Shown here: positions 16,998-25,499 of the stretch, piece by piece
Layout: each line of letters opens with the position of its first letter
Numbering within the stretch: position 1 is the stretch's first letter
DNA from: Phenylobacterium deserti
Lineage (GTDB): Bacteria; Pseudomonadota; Alphaproteobacteria; Caulobacterales; Caulobacteraceae
Assembly: GCF_003254705.1 (NCBI RefSeq)
Contig: NZ_QFYR01000001.1
Span: 1,736,001-1,800,000 of the forward strand
DNA: 64,000 nucleotides
Direction: 5' to 3'
Translations under genes and position numbers: made by a program
The notes under the pieces: generated by a model
Databases searched by the model: none
What the model was told of the DNA's origin: nothing
What the model saw: the letters and a program-made list of their open reading frames with translations, nothing else

Positions 16998-17013
16998 TCA
17001 AACACTAGTTTGA
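16998..17013. promoter_or_regulatory. Inverted repeat TCAAAC-N4-GTTTGA, PsrA/FadR-like operator candidate
   Basis: Perfect 6-bp arms around ACTA, midway between the divergent thioesterase and thiolase genes. PsrA-type TetR regulators of fatty-acid breakdown bind (C/G)AAAC-N2-4-GTTT(G/C), which this matches. No such regulator is encoded next to it. Confidence 0.55.
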
Positions 17014-17041
17014 CCGCTCGCTCAAAGGTTCCGGAGCCAGG

Positions 17042-18250
17042 ATGCAAGGTCGCGCGGTGTTTCTCTGCACAGGCGTGCGGACGCCTATCGGGCGATATGG
17101 CGGCGCGCTTGCGAAGGTGCGGGCGGACGACCTTGCGGCCCACCCGCTGAAGACCCTGGTGGAGCGGCTGCCGACGGTGGATTGGGACGCCGTGGACGAG
17201 GTCATCTATGGCTGCGTCAACCAGGCTGGTGAGGACAACCGCAACGTCGCGCGCATGGCCTTGCTGCTCGCGGGGCTGCCCATCAGCGTACCTGGCATTA
17301 CGGTGAACCGCCTCTGCGCCTCGGGACTCGATGCGGTGATCGCGGGTTCGCGGGCCATCGCCGCCGGAGAGGCCGACCTGGTCGTCGCCGGCGGTGTGGA
17401 GAGCATGACCCGCTCGCCTTTCGTCATGGGCAAGGCCGAGAGCGCCTTCTCCCGCAACGCCGAGATCTTCGACACCACCATCGGCTGGCGCTTCGTGAAC
17501 CCGGCCATGCAGGCCGAGTTCGGAACGCATTCGATGCCCGAGACGGCCGAGAACGTCGCGGACGAGCATCAGATCTCCCGGGCTGATCAGGACGCCTTCG
17601 CTTGGCGCAGTCAGCAGCGCTACGCCGCGGCCAAGGCGAGCGGCTTCTTCGAGGGCGAGATCGCCTCCATCACGCTGAAGGACCGCAAGGGCGAGACGGT
17701 GATTGCCGCCGATGAGCATCCGAGGCCGGACGCCAGCCTTGAGGCCTTGGCCAGTCTAAAGCCGGTCGTCCATCCGGATGGGACGGTCACCGCCGGCAAT
17801 GCGTCGGGCGTAAACGACGGCGCCGCGGCCCTTCTGCTGGCATCGGAGGCGGCGGTCGCCCGTTTCGGCCTGGAGCCGCTGGCGCGCATCGAGGGCGGCG
17901 CAGCCGGCGGCGTCCCGCCGCGGGTTATGGGCGTCGGCCCGATCCCTGCCGTTGAGAAGCTCACCCGCCGGCTCGAGGTCCGGGTCCGCGACTTCGATGT
18001 TGTGGAACTGAACGAGGCGTTCGCCGCCCAAGCCCTGGCCTGCACGCGGGCCTGGGGGCTGCCGGACGACGCCGAGCACCTCAATCCGCATGGCGGCGCG
18101 ATCGCCCTTGGCCATCCGCTCGGGGCGTCGGGCGCGCGGCTGGCCCTGACGGTGGCCAGGGCGCTCAAGGCGCGCGGCGGCAAACGGGCTCTGGCCACGA
18201 TGTGCGTCGGCGTGGGGCAGGGGGCGGCGCTCGCCCTGGCGGCGGTCTGA
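17042..18250 (+). CDS. Acetyl-CoA acyltransferase, 3-oxoadipyl-CoA thiolase-like
   Basis: 402 residues, full thiolase length. Catalytic Cys lies in TVNRLCASGLDAV (about residue 90), the His in LNPHGGAIALGHPLGASGAR and the second Cys in TMCVGVGQG. The segments RTPIGRYGGALAKVRADDLAAHP, GCVNQAGEDNRNVARMA and DTTIGWRFVNP resemble PcaF/PaaJ, which cleave 3-oxoadipyl-CoA to succinyl-CoA and acetyl-CoA. No other beta-ketoadipate genes are nearby, and the downstream acyl-CoA dehydrogenase suggests general beta-oxidation, so the substrate is left open. First gene of a six-gene operon. Confidence 0.9.
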   Translation: MQGRAVFLCTGVRTPIGRYGGALAKVRADDLAAHPLKTLVERLPTVDWDAVDEVIYGCVNQAGEDNRNVARMALLLAGLPISVPGITVNRLCASGLDAVIAGSRAIAAGEADLVVAGGVESMTRSPFVMGKAESAFSRNAEIFDTTIGWRFVNPAMQAEFGTHSMPETAENVADEHQISRADQDAFAWRSQQRYAAAKASGFFEGEIASITLKDRKGETVIAADEHPRPDASLEALASLKPVVHPDGTVTAGNASGVNDGAAALLLASEAAVARFGLEPLARIEGGAAGGVPPRVMGVGPIPAVEKLTRRLEVRVRDFDVVELNEAFAAQALACTRAWGLPDDAEHLNPHGGAIALGHPLGASGARLALTVARALKARGGKRALATMCVGVGQGAALALAAV

Positions 18251-18251
18251 C

Positions 18252-18761
18252 ATGCGGGCTGCCGTTGTCGCACTCGGGCTCCTGGCCGTCGCAAGTGAAG
18301 CAGTCGCGGAGCCATTCCGGTCCGGGCTCACGCCCGACGGCAAGGGCGTGCTGGTCTACCCCGGCGAGCGGATCACAGTCCGCCTTGCCGAGGGCGCGCC
18401 AGCGGTGGTGGACGTCGCCGCCGCATCATCGAGCGACGCGCTGCCGCCGAAGCCGGGGCGCAAAGGACCGGAGGCGCCGGTGGATCTGGGCGGCGCGCCG
18501 CAAGGCGCCGCGACCTTCATCCTGTCACAGGCCGGCCCGGATCTGGCGCTGAAGATCGACAGCGGGCTGGAGCAGGCGTTCGACTACCGGGCGGTGAGCA
18601 CGGAGGGGGGCGAGCTCGCGGCCTGCACAGTGCTGCCGCTGATCTCCTCGTACGAAAAATGGGACGGGCGCCATGCTGTCGCCCTGCGGCTGGGGGAGTT
18701 CCGGTTCAAGGCGACCAACGAGGTCGTCTGTTCCAAATCCAGCCCCACGAGCCCGCAATGA
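18252..18761 (+). CDS. Exported protein of unknown function (first of two tandem paralogues)
   Basis: 169 residues, signal peptide about 1-19 (ending VASEAVA-EP). The mature part is beta-rich with YPGERITVRLAEGAPAVVD (about 36-54), APQGAATFILSQ, then FDYRAVSTEGGELAACTVLPL and a C-terminal LRLGEFRFKATNEVVC block. No known domain is recognised. The pattern GERx(V)xLxxGAPxVVD and later YRAV is shared with the next gene, so the two look like an old tandem duplication. The ATG starts one base after the thiolase stop and the stop overlaps the next gene by ATGA, so it is translationally embedded in an acyl-CoA operon. Confidence 0.7.
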   Translation: MRAAVVALGLLAVASEAVAEPFRSGLTPDGKGVLVYPGERITVRLAEGAPAVVDVAAASSSDALPPKPGRKGPEAPVDLGGAPQGAATFILSQAGPDLALKIDSGLEQAFDYRAVSTEGGELAACTVLPLISSYEKWDGRHAVALRLGEFRFKATNEVVCSKSSPTSPQ

Positions 18762-19309
18762 TCGCCGCCCTGACCGCCCTGCTGCTCGCAGCCCAAGCCG
18801 CGCCCGCGGCCAAGCCTGCGGCAGCCAAGCCTCCCAGCATGAGCTTCCAGCCGAAGACGATGGTGGAGGCCGGGGCGCTGCAGGTGGTGCTCGGCGAGCG
18901 GGCGGTCTTCCACCTTCAGAACGGTGCGCCGGTGGTGGACCAGGTGGAGAAGGGCAAGCTCGCCATCGCCCACCCTGAGGGCGCGGTCACCGAAACCTTC
19001 GCCGCGCCGGGCGATGGGAAGCTCGCGGCCGCATTGGACGGCTCGGCCGAAAAGCGCGCCTCGTCCCTGAAAATCTGGAACGGCACGGCCGAGCCGGTCA
19101 GCTACCGCGCCGTGGTTCTGGTGCTGAAGGGTCCGCAGACCGTCGAGCCGCGCCCCGTCCTCGTCTGCTCGGTGAAGCCGGGTGAGACTTGGGTGGAAAC
19201 CTGGCCGGCCCCGGTGGTGGCGGTCGGCATGTCCGCCTTCAAGACCGGCGCCGGCGAGAACAAGCCCTGTCCGCCGCCCGCCGCCGTCGCGAAAGCTCCA
19301 GCCAAGTAG
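18758..19309 (+). CDS. Exported protein of unknown function (second tandem paralogue)
   Basis: 183 residues from the ATG at 18758, which overlaps the previous stop. Signal peptide about 1-17 (MIAALTALLLAAQAAPA), an Ala/Lys/Pro spacer, then LGERAVFHLQNGAPVVDQVEKG, which aligns with the matching segment of its neighbour, and VSYRAVVLVLKGPQTVEPRPVLVC. The tail is Pro/Ala/Lys-rich. No enzyme motif. Location between a thiolase and an acyl-CoA dehydrogenase suggests a role at the envelope linked to lipid or aromatic-acid use, but this is only context. Confidence 0.7.
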   Translation: MIAALTALLLAAQAAPAAKPAAAKPPSMSFQPKTMVEAGALQVVLGERAVFHLQNGAPVVDQVEKGKLAIAHPEGAVTETFAAPGDGKLAAALDGSAEKRASSLKIWNGTAEPVSYRAVVLVLKGPQTVEPRPVLVCSVKPGETWVETWPAPVVAVGMSAFKTGAGENKPCPPPAAVAKAPAK

Positions 19310-19313
19310 GACC

Positions 19314-20462
19314 ATGGCCCTCGATCCCGAAACCCGCGACCAGCTCATCGACACCGTCCGTCGGTTCGTTTCCGAACGTCTCCGTCCACTCGAGGCGCAG
19401 GTGGCGGAGGACGACGCGATCCCCGAAGCGGTGATCGAGGAGATGAAGGGGCTCGGGTTGTTCGGGCTTTCCATCCCGGAAGAGTTCGGCGGCCTCGACC
19501 TCTCCATGGAGGAAGAGTGCCTAGTGGGCATGGAGCTCGGACGCACGAGCCCGGCTTTCCGCTCAAGCTTCGGCACCAACGTCGGCATCGGCAGCCAGGG
19601 GTTGGTGATGTTTGGCACGGACGAGCAGAAGGCCCGCTACCTGCCGGGCATCGCATCCGGGGAGATCGTCACCTCCTTCGCCCTGACCGAGCCGGAGGCA
19701 GGGTCCGACAGCGCCAATGTGCAGGCGCGGGCTGTCCGTGAGGGCGACCACTACGTCCTCAACGGTACGAAACGCTACATCACCAATGCGGACCGGGCGG
19801 ATCTCTTCACGGTCATGGCGCGCACCGATCCGGACCGGAAAGGCGCAGGCGGGGTCAGCGCCTTTCTGGTCGAACGTAAGCTGCCCGGTGTGTCCGTCGG
19901 CAAGCCCGAGAAGAAGATGGGCCAGCAGGGCGCGAAGATCTGCGACGTGATCTTCGACAACGTTCGCGTGCCGGTCGAGAACCGGCTGGGAGACGAGGGG
20001 CAGGGCTTCAAGGTCGCCATGCAGGTGCTCGACCGCGGCCGGCTGCACATCTCCGCGGTGTGTGTGGGGGTGGCCGAGCGGCTGATCGCCGACTGCATCG
20101 CCTATGCGGCCGAGCGCGAGCAGTTCGGGCAGCCCATCGCGCAGTTCCAGCTGATCCAGGCCATGCTGGCCGACAGCAAAACCGAAAGCCTCGCGGCCAA
20201 GGCGCTGACGCTCGATGTGGCCCGCAAGCGCGACGCCGGCCAGAACGTCACAATGGAGGCGGCGGCGGCCAAGCTGTTCGCGTCCGAGATGGTCGGCCGG
20301 GTGGCTGACCGGGCGGTGCAGATCTTCGGCGGCGCAGGCTACGTCTCCGATCACGGCATCGAGCGCTTCTACCGGGACGTGCGCATCTTCCGCATCTACG
20401 AGGGCACCAGCCAGATCCAGCAGGTGGTCATCGCGCGCGAAATGCTTAAACGGGGCGCATGA
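19314..20462 (+). CDS. Acyl-CoA dehydrogenase
   Basis: 382 residues from the ATG at 19314 (4 bases after the preceding stop; upstream in-frame residues are shadow sequence). FAD-dependent alpha,beta-dehydrogenation of acyl-CoA. Landmarks are IPEEFGGLDLSMEEE, FALTEPEAGSD (signature 1), NGTKRYITNADRADLF, AYAAEREQFGQPIAQFQLIQAMLAD, and QIFGGAGYVSDHGIERFYRDVRIFRIYEGTS, whose Glu in IYEGT is the catalytic base of the short/medium-chain type. It is followed by DUF3253 with an ATGA overlap. Substrate chain length cannot be read from sequence alone. Confidence 0.93.
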   Translation: MALDPETRDQLIDTVRRFVSERLRPLEAQVAEDDAIPEAVIEEMKGLGLFGLSIPEEFGGLDLSMEEECLVGMELGRTSPAFRSSFGTNVGIGSQGLVMFGTDEQKARYLPGIASGEIVTSFALTEPEAGSDSANVQARAVREGDHYVLNGTKRYITNADRADLFTVMARTDPDRKGAGGVSAFLVERKLPGVSVGKPEKKMGQQGAKICDVIFDNVRVPVENRLGDEGQGFKVAMQVLDRGRLHISAVCVGVAERLIADCIAYAAEREQFGQPIAQFQLIQAMLADSKTESLAAKALTLDVARKRDAGQNVTMEAAAAKLFASEMVGRVADRAVQIFGGAGYVSDHGIERFYRDVRIFRIYEGTSQIQQVVIAREMLKRGA

Positions 20463-20740
20463 GCATCGAGACCACCATCTTTGACATGCTGGCGGCGCTG
20501 GAGCCCGGCAAGTCCATCTCGCCCGAGCAGGTCGCCCGCGCTGTCGATCCGGAGGGCTGGCGCCGCCAGCTTGGCCAAGTCCGCGCAACGGCCGTGGGCC
20601 TCGCCCGGCAGAACCAGCTGGTGATCACGCGTCACGGCAAGCCGGCCAACCCTGAGAAGTTCAAGGGCGTGTACCGCCTGCGCCTGCCGCTGGAAGGCGA
20701 CGTGATCCCGACGGAGGAACCGGAGGAGGGGCTGGAATGA
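20459..20740 (+). CDS. DUF3253 domain-containing protein
   Basis: 93 residues. The sequence fits DUF3253: IFDMLAALEPGKSISPEQVARAVDPEGWRRQLGQVRATAVGLARQ (split about residues 7-52) and LVITRHGKPANPEKFKGVYRL, a small winged-helix-like fold with a basic groove. No function is established; such proteins are often annotated only by the domain. ATGA overlaps on both sides tie it to the acyl-CoA dehydrogenase and the GST. It might be a small DNA-binding regulator, but that is inference. Confidence 0.8.
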   Translation: MSIETTIFDMLAALEPGKSISPEQVARAVDPEGWRRQLGQVRATAVGLARQNQLVITRHGKPANPEKFKGVYRLRLPLEGDVIPTEEPEEGLE

Positions 20741-21381
20741 TCGTCTACGGAAGCTCGCTTTCGCCGTTCGTGCGCAAGGCGCTGGTGTTCGCGGCCGAGA
20801 AGCAGATCGAGGTGCAGCAGGTCCAGGCGTTCGGCACGGCCGGGCCGCCCGAGTTCTTCCAGGCGTCCCCGTTCGGCAAGATTCCGGCGCTGCAGGACGG
20901 CGACTTCCTGCTGTCGGACTCGACGGCGATCGTCACCTACTTCGACGCTCTCAAGCCCGACCCGAACCTCATCCCCCTGGAGCCGAAGGCGCGCGCCCGC
21001 ACCATCTGGTGGGAGGAGTTCGCCGACACGGTGATCATGGCGCAGGGACAGAAGATCTTCTTCAACCGGGTCGTCGCCCCGCGCTTCCTGAAGATGGCGG
21101 GAGATGCGCAGGCGGCGGACACGGCGGCCGAGATCGAGTTGCCCAAGCTGCTCGACTACCTAGAAGGCCAAGTCCCGGCGTCGGGCTTCCTGGTGGAAGA
21201 TCGCTTCACCCTTGCGGACATCGCGGTGGCGAGCCCGTTCGCCACGTTGCGCTACGCCGACTGTCCGGTGGACTGCGACCGCTACCCGAAAACCGCCGCC
21301 TATCTGACCGCGATATTTGCCCGGCCGAGCTTCGCCGGACTGCTGGCGCGGGAGGAAGCCTTCATCGCCCGTACGGCCTGA
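20737..21381 (+). CDS. Glutathione S-transferase family protein
   Basis: 214 residues. N-terminal thioredoxin-like half (MIVYGSSLSPFVRKALVFAAEK; QASPFGKIPALQDGDFLLSDSTAIVTYF with the conserved P-S glutathione-binding DSTAI) and an all-helical C-terminal half with FTLADIAVASPFATLRY, the N-capping box/hydrophobic staple of GSTs. The catalytic position near the N-terminus has Ser (GSSLSPFVR), as in beta/theta-like or Ser-type bacterial GSTs. Last gene of the thiolase operon, coupled to DUF3253 by ATGA. Cytoplasmic detoxification or thioester chemistry is likely; substrate unknown. Confidence 0.9.
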   Translation: MIVYGSSLSPFVRKALVFAAEKQIEVQQVQAFGTAGPPEFFQASPFGKIPALQDGDFLLSDSTAIVTYFDALKPDPNLIPLEPKARARTIWWEEFADTVIMAQGQKIFFNRVVAPRFLKMAGDAQAADTAAEIELPKLLDYLEGQVPASGFLVEDRFTLADIAVASPFATLRYADCPVDCDRYPKTAAYLTAIFARPSFAGLLAREEAFIARTA

Positions 21382-21477
21382 AGCCCCACGGCGGCAACCG
21401 GATCTGCAATTGAGGGTGGCGGAACCAACCGTCCGGCCTCCGCTTCTCTGCCCGAGCAGGAAACGGAGCTCCACCCC

Positions 21478-22002
21478 ATGAACATCATCGACAAGGCCCT
21501 GGGCGCGATCACGCCCCCCGAAAGCGACGAGAAGCGCGCGGAAGCCACCGCCAAGGCGCGTGCCGCAGCCATGCCCGGCGACTGGCTGAGCGAAGCGCTC
21601 GATCACCACGACCAGATCCGCGCCGCGTTCGAAGCCTGCCGTTCGGCCGCTCCCGGCGAAGGCCGCGTCGCAGCCATGAAGCGCCTGGCGCTGGTGCTGA
21701 ACGGCCACTCTCTGGCCGAAGAGATCGTGCTCTACCCGGCGCTAGCCAAGGCCGGCGAGAAGGGTCACGTGGGCATGGCCTACACCGAGCAGACCACCGC
21801 CAAGATGCAGATGGCGGAGCTGGAGCGGATCGAGCCGACCTCGGAAGACTGGCTCGAAAAGTTGGAACACATCCGCGGCGCGGTGCTGCACCACATCTTC
21901 GAAGAGGAAGGGACCTGGTTCCTGGAGCTCAAGGAGAAGTACGACGACCAGGCGTTCATCACCGCCCGGTTCAAGGAAGAGTTCCAGCGGTACGTCGGCT
22001 AG
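21478..22002 (+). CDS. Hemerythrin domain-containing protein
   Basis: 174 residues. Helical bundle with histidine/acid motifs for a di-iron centre: LDHHDQIRAAFEAC, LNGHSLAEEIVLYPAL (HxxxE), and HIRGAVLHHIFEEEGTWFLEL (HxxxxHxxxE-like). Hemerythrin-like proteins bind O2 or NO or sense redox state. A GGAAC element 57 bases upstream of the start resembles half of an EcfG stress promoter but lacks a clear -10. The 3' end overlaps the convergent kinase gene by four bases. Cytoplasmic. Confidence 0.88.
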   Translation: MNIIDKALGAITPPESDEKRAEATAKARAAAMPGDWLSEALDHHDQIRAAFEACRSAAPGEGRVAAMKRLALVLNGHSLAEEIVLYPALAKAGEKGHVGMAYTEQTTAKMQMAELERIEPTSEDWLEKLEHIRGAVLHHIFEEEGTWFLELKEKYDDQAFITARFKEEFQRYVG

Positions 22003-23735
22003 TCGGCCTCTTCCAGGGGAGCCTCGATGACGCAGACCAGCCCCTGCGGCTGGAAGTCGAGGCTCACCCGACCGCCGAGCTCGGACGCCAAGCCGCGTTC
22101 GAGCAGCCGCGAGCCGAACCCCTTGCGCTTGGGGGGCGACACGGTCGGGCCTCCTGCCTCGCGCCAGACCAGCCGAAGCAGGGGGCGGCCTTCCGTCGGG
22201 ATCAGCTCCCACGTCACCGACACCTGACCCTCGGGCGTGCTCAGTGCCCCGTACTTGCTGGCGTTGGTGCCGAGCTCGTGCAGGGCCATGGAAAGCGCCA
22301 GGGCGGACTTCGGCGCGACGCGCACCGCCGGGCCCGAGGCGTTGAACCGCTCTCCGGCTTCGCCGAACGCTTCCGCGGCCCTTTCGACCACCTCCAGCAG
22401 TTCAGCCCCGGTCCAGCGCTCGTTGGTCAGGACATTATGGGCGGCGGATAGCGCCATCAGGCGAGCCATGAAGGTCTCCTGCGCGTCCTTGGGGGAGCCT
22501 GCCGAACGCGCCGACTGCGCCGCCATGGACTGCACCGTCGCCAGCGTATTCTTCACCCGGTGGTTCAGTTCGTTGATCAGCAGGGACTGGTGCTCGGCCG
22601 CCAGCTTGCGATCGTGGATGTCGATGCCGGCGCCCAGCCACCGAACGATCTCGCCGCTCTCGTCGCGGATCGGTTCGGCGCGGATAAGGTACCAGCGGTA
22701 CTCGCCGTTCTTCAGCCGGTACCGGCTCTCGACCTCATAGACGCGCTGCTCGGCGCGGGCGGTGCGCCATTCGTCCGCGATGAACTCCGCCTCTTCGGGG
22801 TGGAGCACCGCCGTCCAGCCGTTCGGGAGCGCCTGCCGCACGGTCTGGCCGGTCAGCTCATACCAACGCTGGTTGAAGTAGGTCAGCTGTCCGTCGGGCG
22901 CCGCCAGCCAGACAATCGCGGGCATGGCGTCGAGCAAGGTGCGCATCTGCACTTCGCTGTCGCGGACGATCTCCTCGGCCTCACGGCGATCCTGGATGTC
23001 GATGACCGAGCCCACGTAGCCGAGGTATTCGCCCGTGTCGCTGAACCGCGGAGCAGCAGCGTCGATCGCCCAGCGCCACGTCCCGTCGTTGCGACGCAGC
23101 CGATACTCGACCCGAAACGAGGCGCGATTGGCGTTGGCGGTTACGAACGCCCGCTCGACCTCCTGCTTGTCGTCGGGGTGTGTCGCCTCGAGCCAGCCGA
23201 AACCCAGCGCGTCGGCTTCTGTCTGCCCCGTGAACTCGTACCAGGCGCGGTTCAGATAGGTGCATCGGCCGTCCGGCTCGGTGACCCACATCATGACCGG
23301 CGCGTGGTCGGCCATGTTGCGGAAGCGGGACTCGCTCTCGCGCAGGGCGCTCTCGACGTTCTTGCGTTCGCTGGCGTCCCGCAGCAGCACCTCGATCGCC
23401 GGCTCGCCATCCCAGGTGATCAGCCCTGCGTTCACCTCGACCGCGATCCGGGCGCCGTCCGGCCGCACAATCTCCAGCTCGGAGGGATCAAGCTTCTCGC
23501 CGGCGAGCAGGCGAACGATCCGGTCTTCGACCCGCGCAACATGCTCGGGCGCGTTGAAGTCGTGGGGCGAGCGGCCGATCAGGTCTGCCGGAGAGGCTAC
23601 GCCGTAGATGCGGGCGGCGGCCGCGTTAGCGTAGACGAACTGGCCGCCACGGTTGATCACCAAGCCATCGGGGCTGAGCTCGGCCAGGGCGCGGAACCGT
23701 GCTTCGCTCTCGTGCAGGCCGGCGGCTTCAGTCAA
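21999..23735 (-). CDS. Three-PAS HWE-family sensor histidine kinase (soluble)
   Basis: 578 residues from a TTG at 23735, which has GGAG seven bases upstream; the longer GTG reading (23825) adds 30 Arg/Ala-rich residues unlike a PAS lead-in and would leave no room for the divergent promoter. Three PAS domains (about 10-120, 135-250 and 262-375; each has the F.N.A.Y..TG or YANAAAARIYG pattern and PAC-type tails). The kinase core has INELNHRVKNTLATVQ (His about 392), HELGTNASKYGALS and a WREAGGPTV / GFGSRLLERG ATP lid, typical of HWE kinases. No membrane segment. HWE kinases act in light, redox and general-stress signalling. The partner is not encoded nearby. Confidence 0.9.
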   Translation of the reverse strand: MTEAAGLHESEARFRALAELSPDGLVINRGGQFVYANAAAARIYGVASPADLIGRSPHDFNAPEHVARVEDRIVRLLAGEKLDPSELEIVRPDGARIAVEVNAGLITWDGEPAIEVLLRDASERKNVESALRESESRFRNMADHAPVMMWVTEPDGRCTYLNRAWYEFTGQTEADALGFGWLEATHPDDKQEVERAFVTANANRASFRVEYRLRRNDGTWRWAIDAAAPRFSDTGEYLGYVGSVIDIQDRREAEEIVRDSEVQMRTLLDAMPAIVWLAAPDGQLTYFNQRWYELTGQTVRQALPNGWTAVLHPEEAEFIADEWRTARAEQRVYEVESRYRLKNGEYRWYLIRAEPIRDESGEIVRWLGAGIDIHDRKLAAEHQSLLINELNHRVKNTLATVQSMAAQSARSAGSPKDAQETFMARLMALSAAHNVLTNERWTGAELLEVVERAAEAFGEAGERFNASGPAVRVAPKSALALSMALHELGTNASKYGALSTPEGQVSVTWELIPTEGRPLLRLVWREAGGPTVSPPKRKGFGSRLLERGLASELGGRVSLDFQPQGLVCVIEAPLEEAD

Positions 23736-23830
23736 TAGGCAGCTCCAGGACTGCCGACCGCTTACCCCGCGTATTGGCGCGGCGCCAGCCGGGCGAGCGC
23801 CTCGCCATCTGACGGCCACAGCCACGAGTT

Positions 23831-24421
23831 ATGAAAAGATGCATGGCCCTTGACGACGTCCTCGCGCAGATCCGCGCCTGCCGAGCATGCGCGGTCGATT
23901 TGCCGCACGAGCCGCGCCCTGTCGTCCGCGTGTCGAGCGCCACCCGCCTGCTGATCTGCGGTCAGGCGCCAGGGCGACGCGTTCACGAAAGCGGGCTGCC
24001 CTTCGATGATCCATCGGGCGACCGACTGCGGGACTGGCTCGGCGTCAACAGGGCGACGTTCTACGACCATCCGGCGATCGGGGTGGCTGCAATGGCCTTC
24101 TGCTTCCCCGGCACCAATCCCAAAGGCGGCGACTTTCCTCCCCCGCCACGCTGCGCCGAGCTTTGGCGGCCGAGCCTGATGGCCGCCCTGCCTCAGGCGG
24201 AGCTCACCTTGCTGGTGGGCGGCTATGCCCAAGTCTGGGCCCTTAAGGACCGCAGGCCGATGACGGAGGTGGTCCGCGACTGGCCGGCGCATCTGCCGAA
24301 CTATCTGCCTCTGCCGCATCCGTCCTGGCGCAACACGGCGTGGCTGAAGCGCAACCCGTGGTTCGAGGCGGAAGTTGTGCCCTATCTTCGGGCCCGGACC
24401 GCAGAGATCCTGAAGCTATGA
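23831..24421 (+). CDS. Uracil-DNA glycosylase family protein (Fe-S type)
   Basis: 196 residues (an alternative start is the Met four codons on, 23843). UDG-superfamily motifs are LICGQAPGRRVHESGLPFDDPSGDRLRDWLG (split about 41-71; the usual GEAPG is GQAPG) and LPHPSWRNT near the C-terminus. Cysteines at 17, 20, 91 and 108 have the spacing expected for the [4Fe-4S] cluster of family-4-like enzymes. This is a branch often annotated only as UDG family; activity on uracil is unproven. It is translationally coupled (ATGA) to a lipoprotein alpha/beta-hydrolase, an odd partner. No SOS box was found upstream. Confidence 0.8.
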   Translation: MKRCMALDDVLAQIRACRACAVDLPHEPRPVVRVSSATRLLICGQAPGRRVHESGLPFDDPSGDRLRDWLGVNRATFYDHPAIGVAAMAFCFPGTNPKGGDFPPPPRCAELWRPSLMAALPQAELTLLVGGYAQVWALKDRRPMTEVVRDWPAHLPNYLPLPHPSWRNTAWLKRNPWFEAEVVPYLRARTAEILKL

Positions 24422-25437
24422 TGCGCCTGTTCGCCGTTGTTCTGGCGGCCGTGAGCCTCGCCGCCTGCTCCCCCATGCTCATTCAGCAGGCTGGGCAGCC
24501 GCCGCTCGGTTTCCAGGGCCCCAGGTTCGAGCGCGACGTGGTGGTCAGTTTCGACGGCGCGCGCCTGGGCCTTTCAACCTGGAAAGCGCAGACGGAGCCC
24601 TGGGCGGTGATCGTGGGCGTCCATGGGATGAACGACTACGGGAATGCGTTCCGTCTTGCGGGACCCTGGTGGGCTGAGCAGGGCGTCACGACCTACGCCT
24701 ATGACCAGCGCGGGTTCGGCCGCTCGCCCCGCCGAGGCGTGTGGGCTGGCGACGAGCTCATGATGGAGGATCTGCGTACTGTCGTGGCGTTGGCCCGCCA
24801 GCGGCACCCCAACGCCATCATTGCGGTTGCTGGCGAAAGCATGGGCGGTGCAGTGGCGATCGCCGCGTCCGCGTCGGAGCGGCCGCCGGCCGCCGATCGT
24901 CTGGTTCTGCTGAGCCCGGCGGTTTGGGGCTGGCGCGAGCAGCCGCTGCCGAACCGCACGTTGTTGTGGTTCGCGGCCAACGTCACGCCTGGAAAGGTCT
25001 ACACGCCGCCGGATTGGCTGACCCGCAACATCCAGGCCAGCGACAATCGCGAGGAACTGATCCGGATGGGCCGCGACCCTCTCATGATCTGGGGGGCGCG
25101 CTCCGACACTCTCTACGGCCTAGTCGGCCTGATGGACCGGGCGGCCAATTCCATAGGCCGCCTTCCAGGGCCAACGCTGTACCTCTACGGGGCCAAGGAC
25201 CAGATCATCCCGAAGAAGGCCGCTCGGCGCGCCGCGTCCCGCCTGCCGTCCCAGGCCCGCAGCGCCTATTACGCCCGTGGATATCACCTCCTGACGCGTG
25301 ATCTTCAGGCGCCGGTGGTCTGGGAGGACGTGCTTGCCTTTGTCCGCGACCCGGCGGCTCCGTTGCCAAGCCAGGCGCCACCCATTCCGGGTGCGCCGAC
25401 GCCTGCGGCGGCGGCGCATGCCGACGCGGGGTTGTGA
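24418..25437 (+). CDS. Lipoprotein alpha/beta-hydrolase (monoacylglycerol lipase-like)
   Basis: 339 residues from the ATG overlapping the UDG stop. Lipoprotein signal (MMRLFAVVLAAVSLAAC, lipobox LAAC, Cys17). Hydrolase fold with oxyanion segment GVHGMNDYGNAF, nucleophile Ser in GESMGG, acid in YGAKDQIIP and His in RGYHLLTRD; the serine-hydrolase motif order and spacing fit the Hydrolase_4/monoglyceride-lipase group. Lipid-anchored in the envelope, it may cleave lysophospholipids or monoacylglycerols. C-terminal Pro/Ala-rich tail. Confidence 0.88.
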   Translation: MMRLFAVVLAAVSLAACSPMLIQQAGQPPLGFQGPRFERDVVVSFDGARLGLSTWKAQTEPWAVIVGVHGMNDYGNAFRLAGPWWAEQGVTTYAYDQRGFGRSPRRGVWAGDELMMEDLRTVVALARQRHPNAIIAVAGESMGGAVAIAASASERPPAADRLVLLSPAVWGWREQPLPNRTLLWFAANVTPGKVYTPPDWLTRNIQASDNREELIRMGRDPLMIWGARSDTLYGLVGLMDRAANSIGRLPGPTLYLYGAKDQIIPKKAARRAASRLPSQARSAYYARGYHLLTRDLQAPVVWEDVLAFVRDPAAPLPSQAPPIPGAPTPAAAAHADAGL

Positions 25438-25499
25438 CATCCGCGCGTCGGGCGTAGAGGCTCCGCAACAGCGTTCCAACATCAGCCGGGCGTGCGGCA

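Noticed and set aside
21421..21445. GGAAC element upstream of the hemerythrin gene as an EcfG stress promoter
   Set aside because: No GTT-type -10 at 16-17 bases; only a loose CGCTT, so the match is half a promoter.
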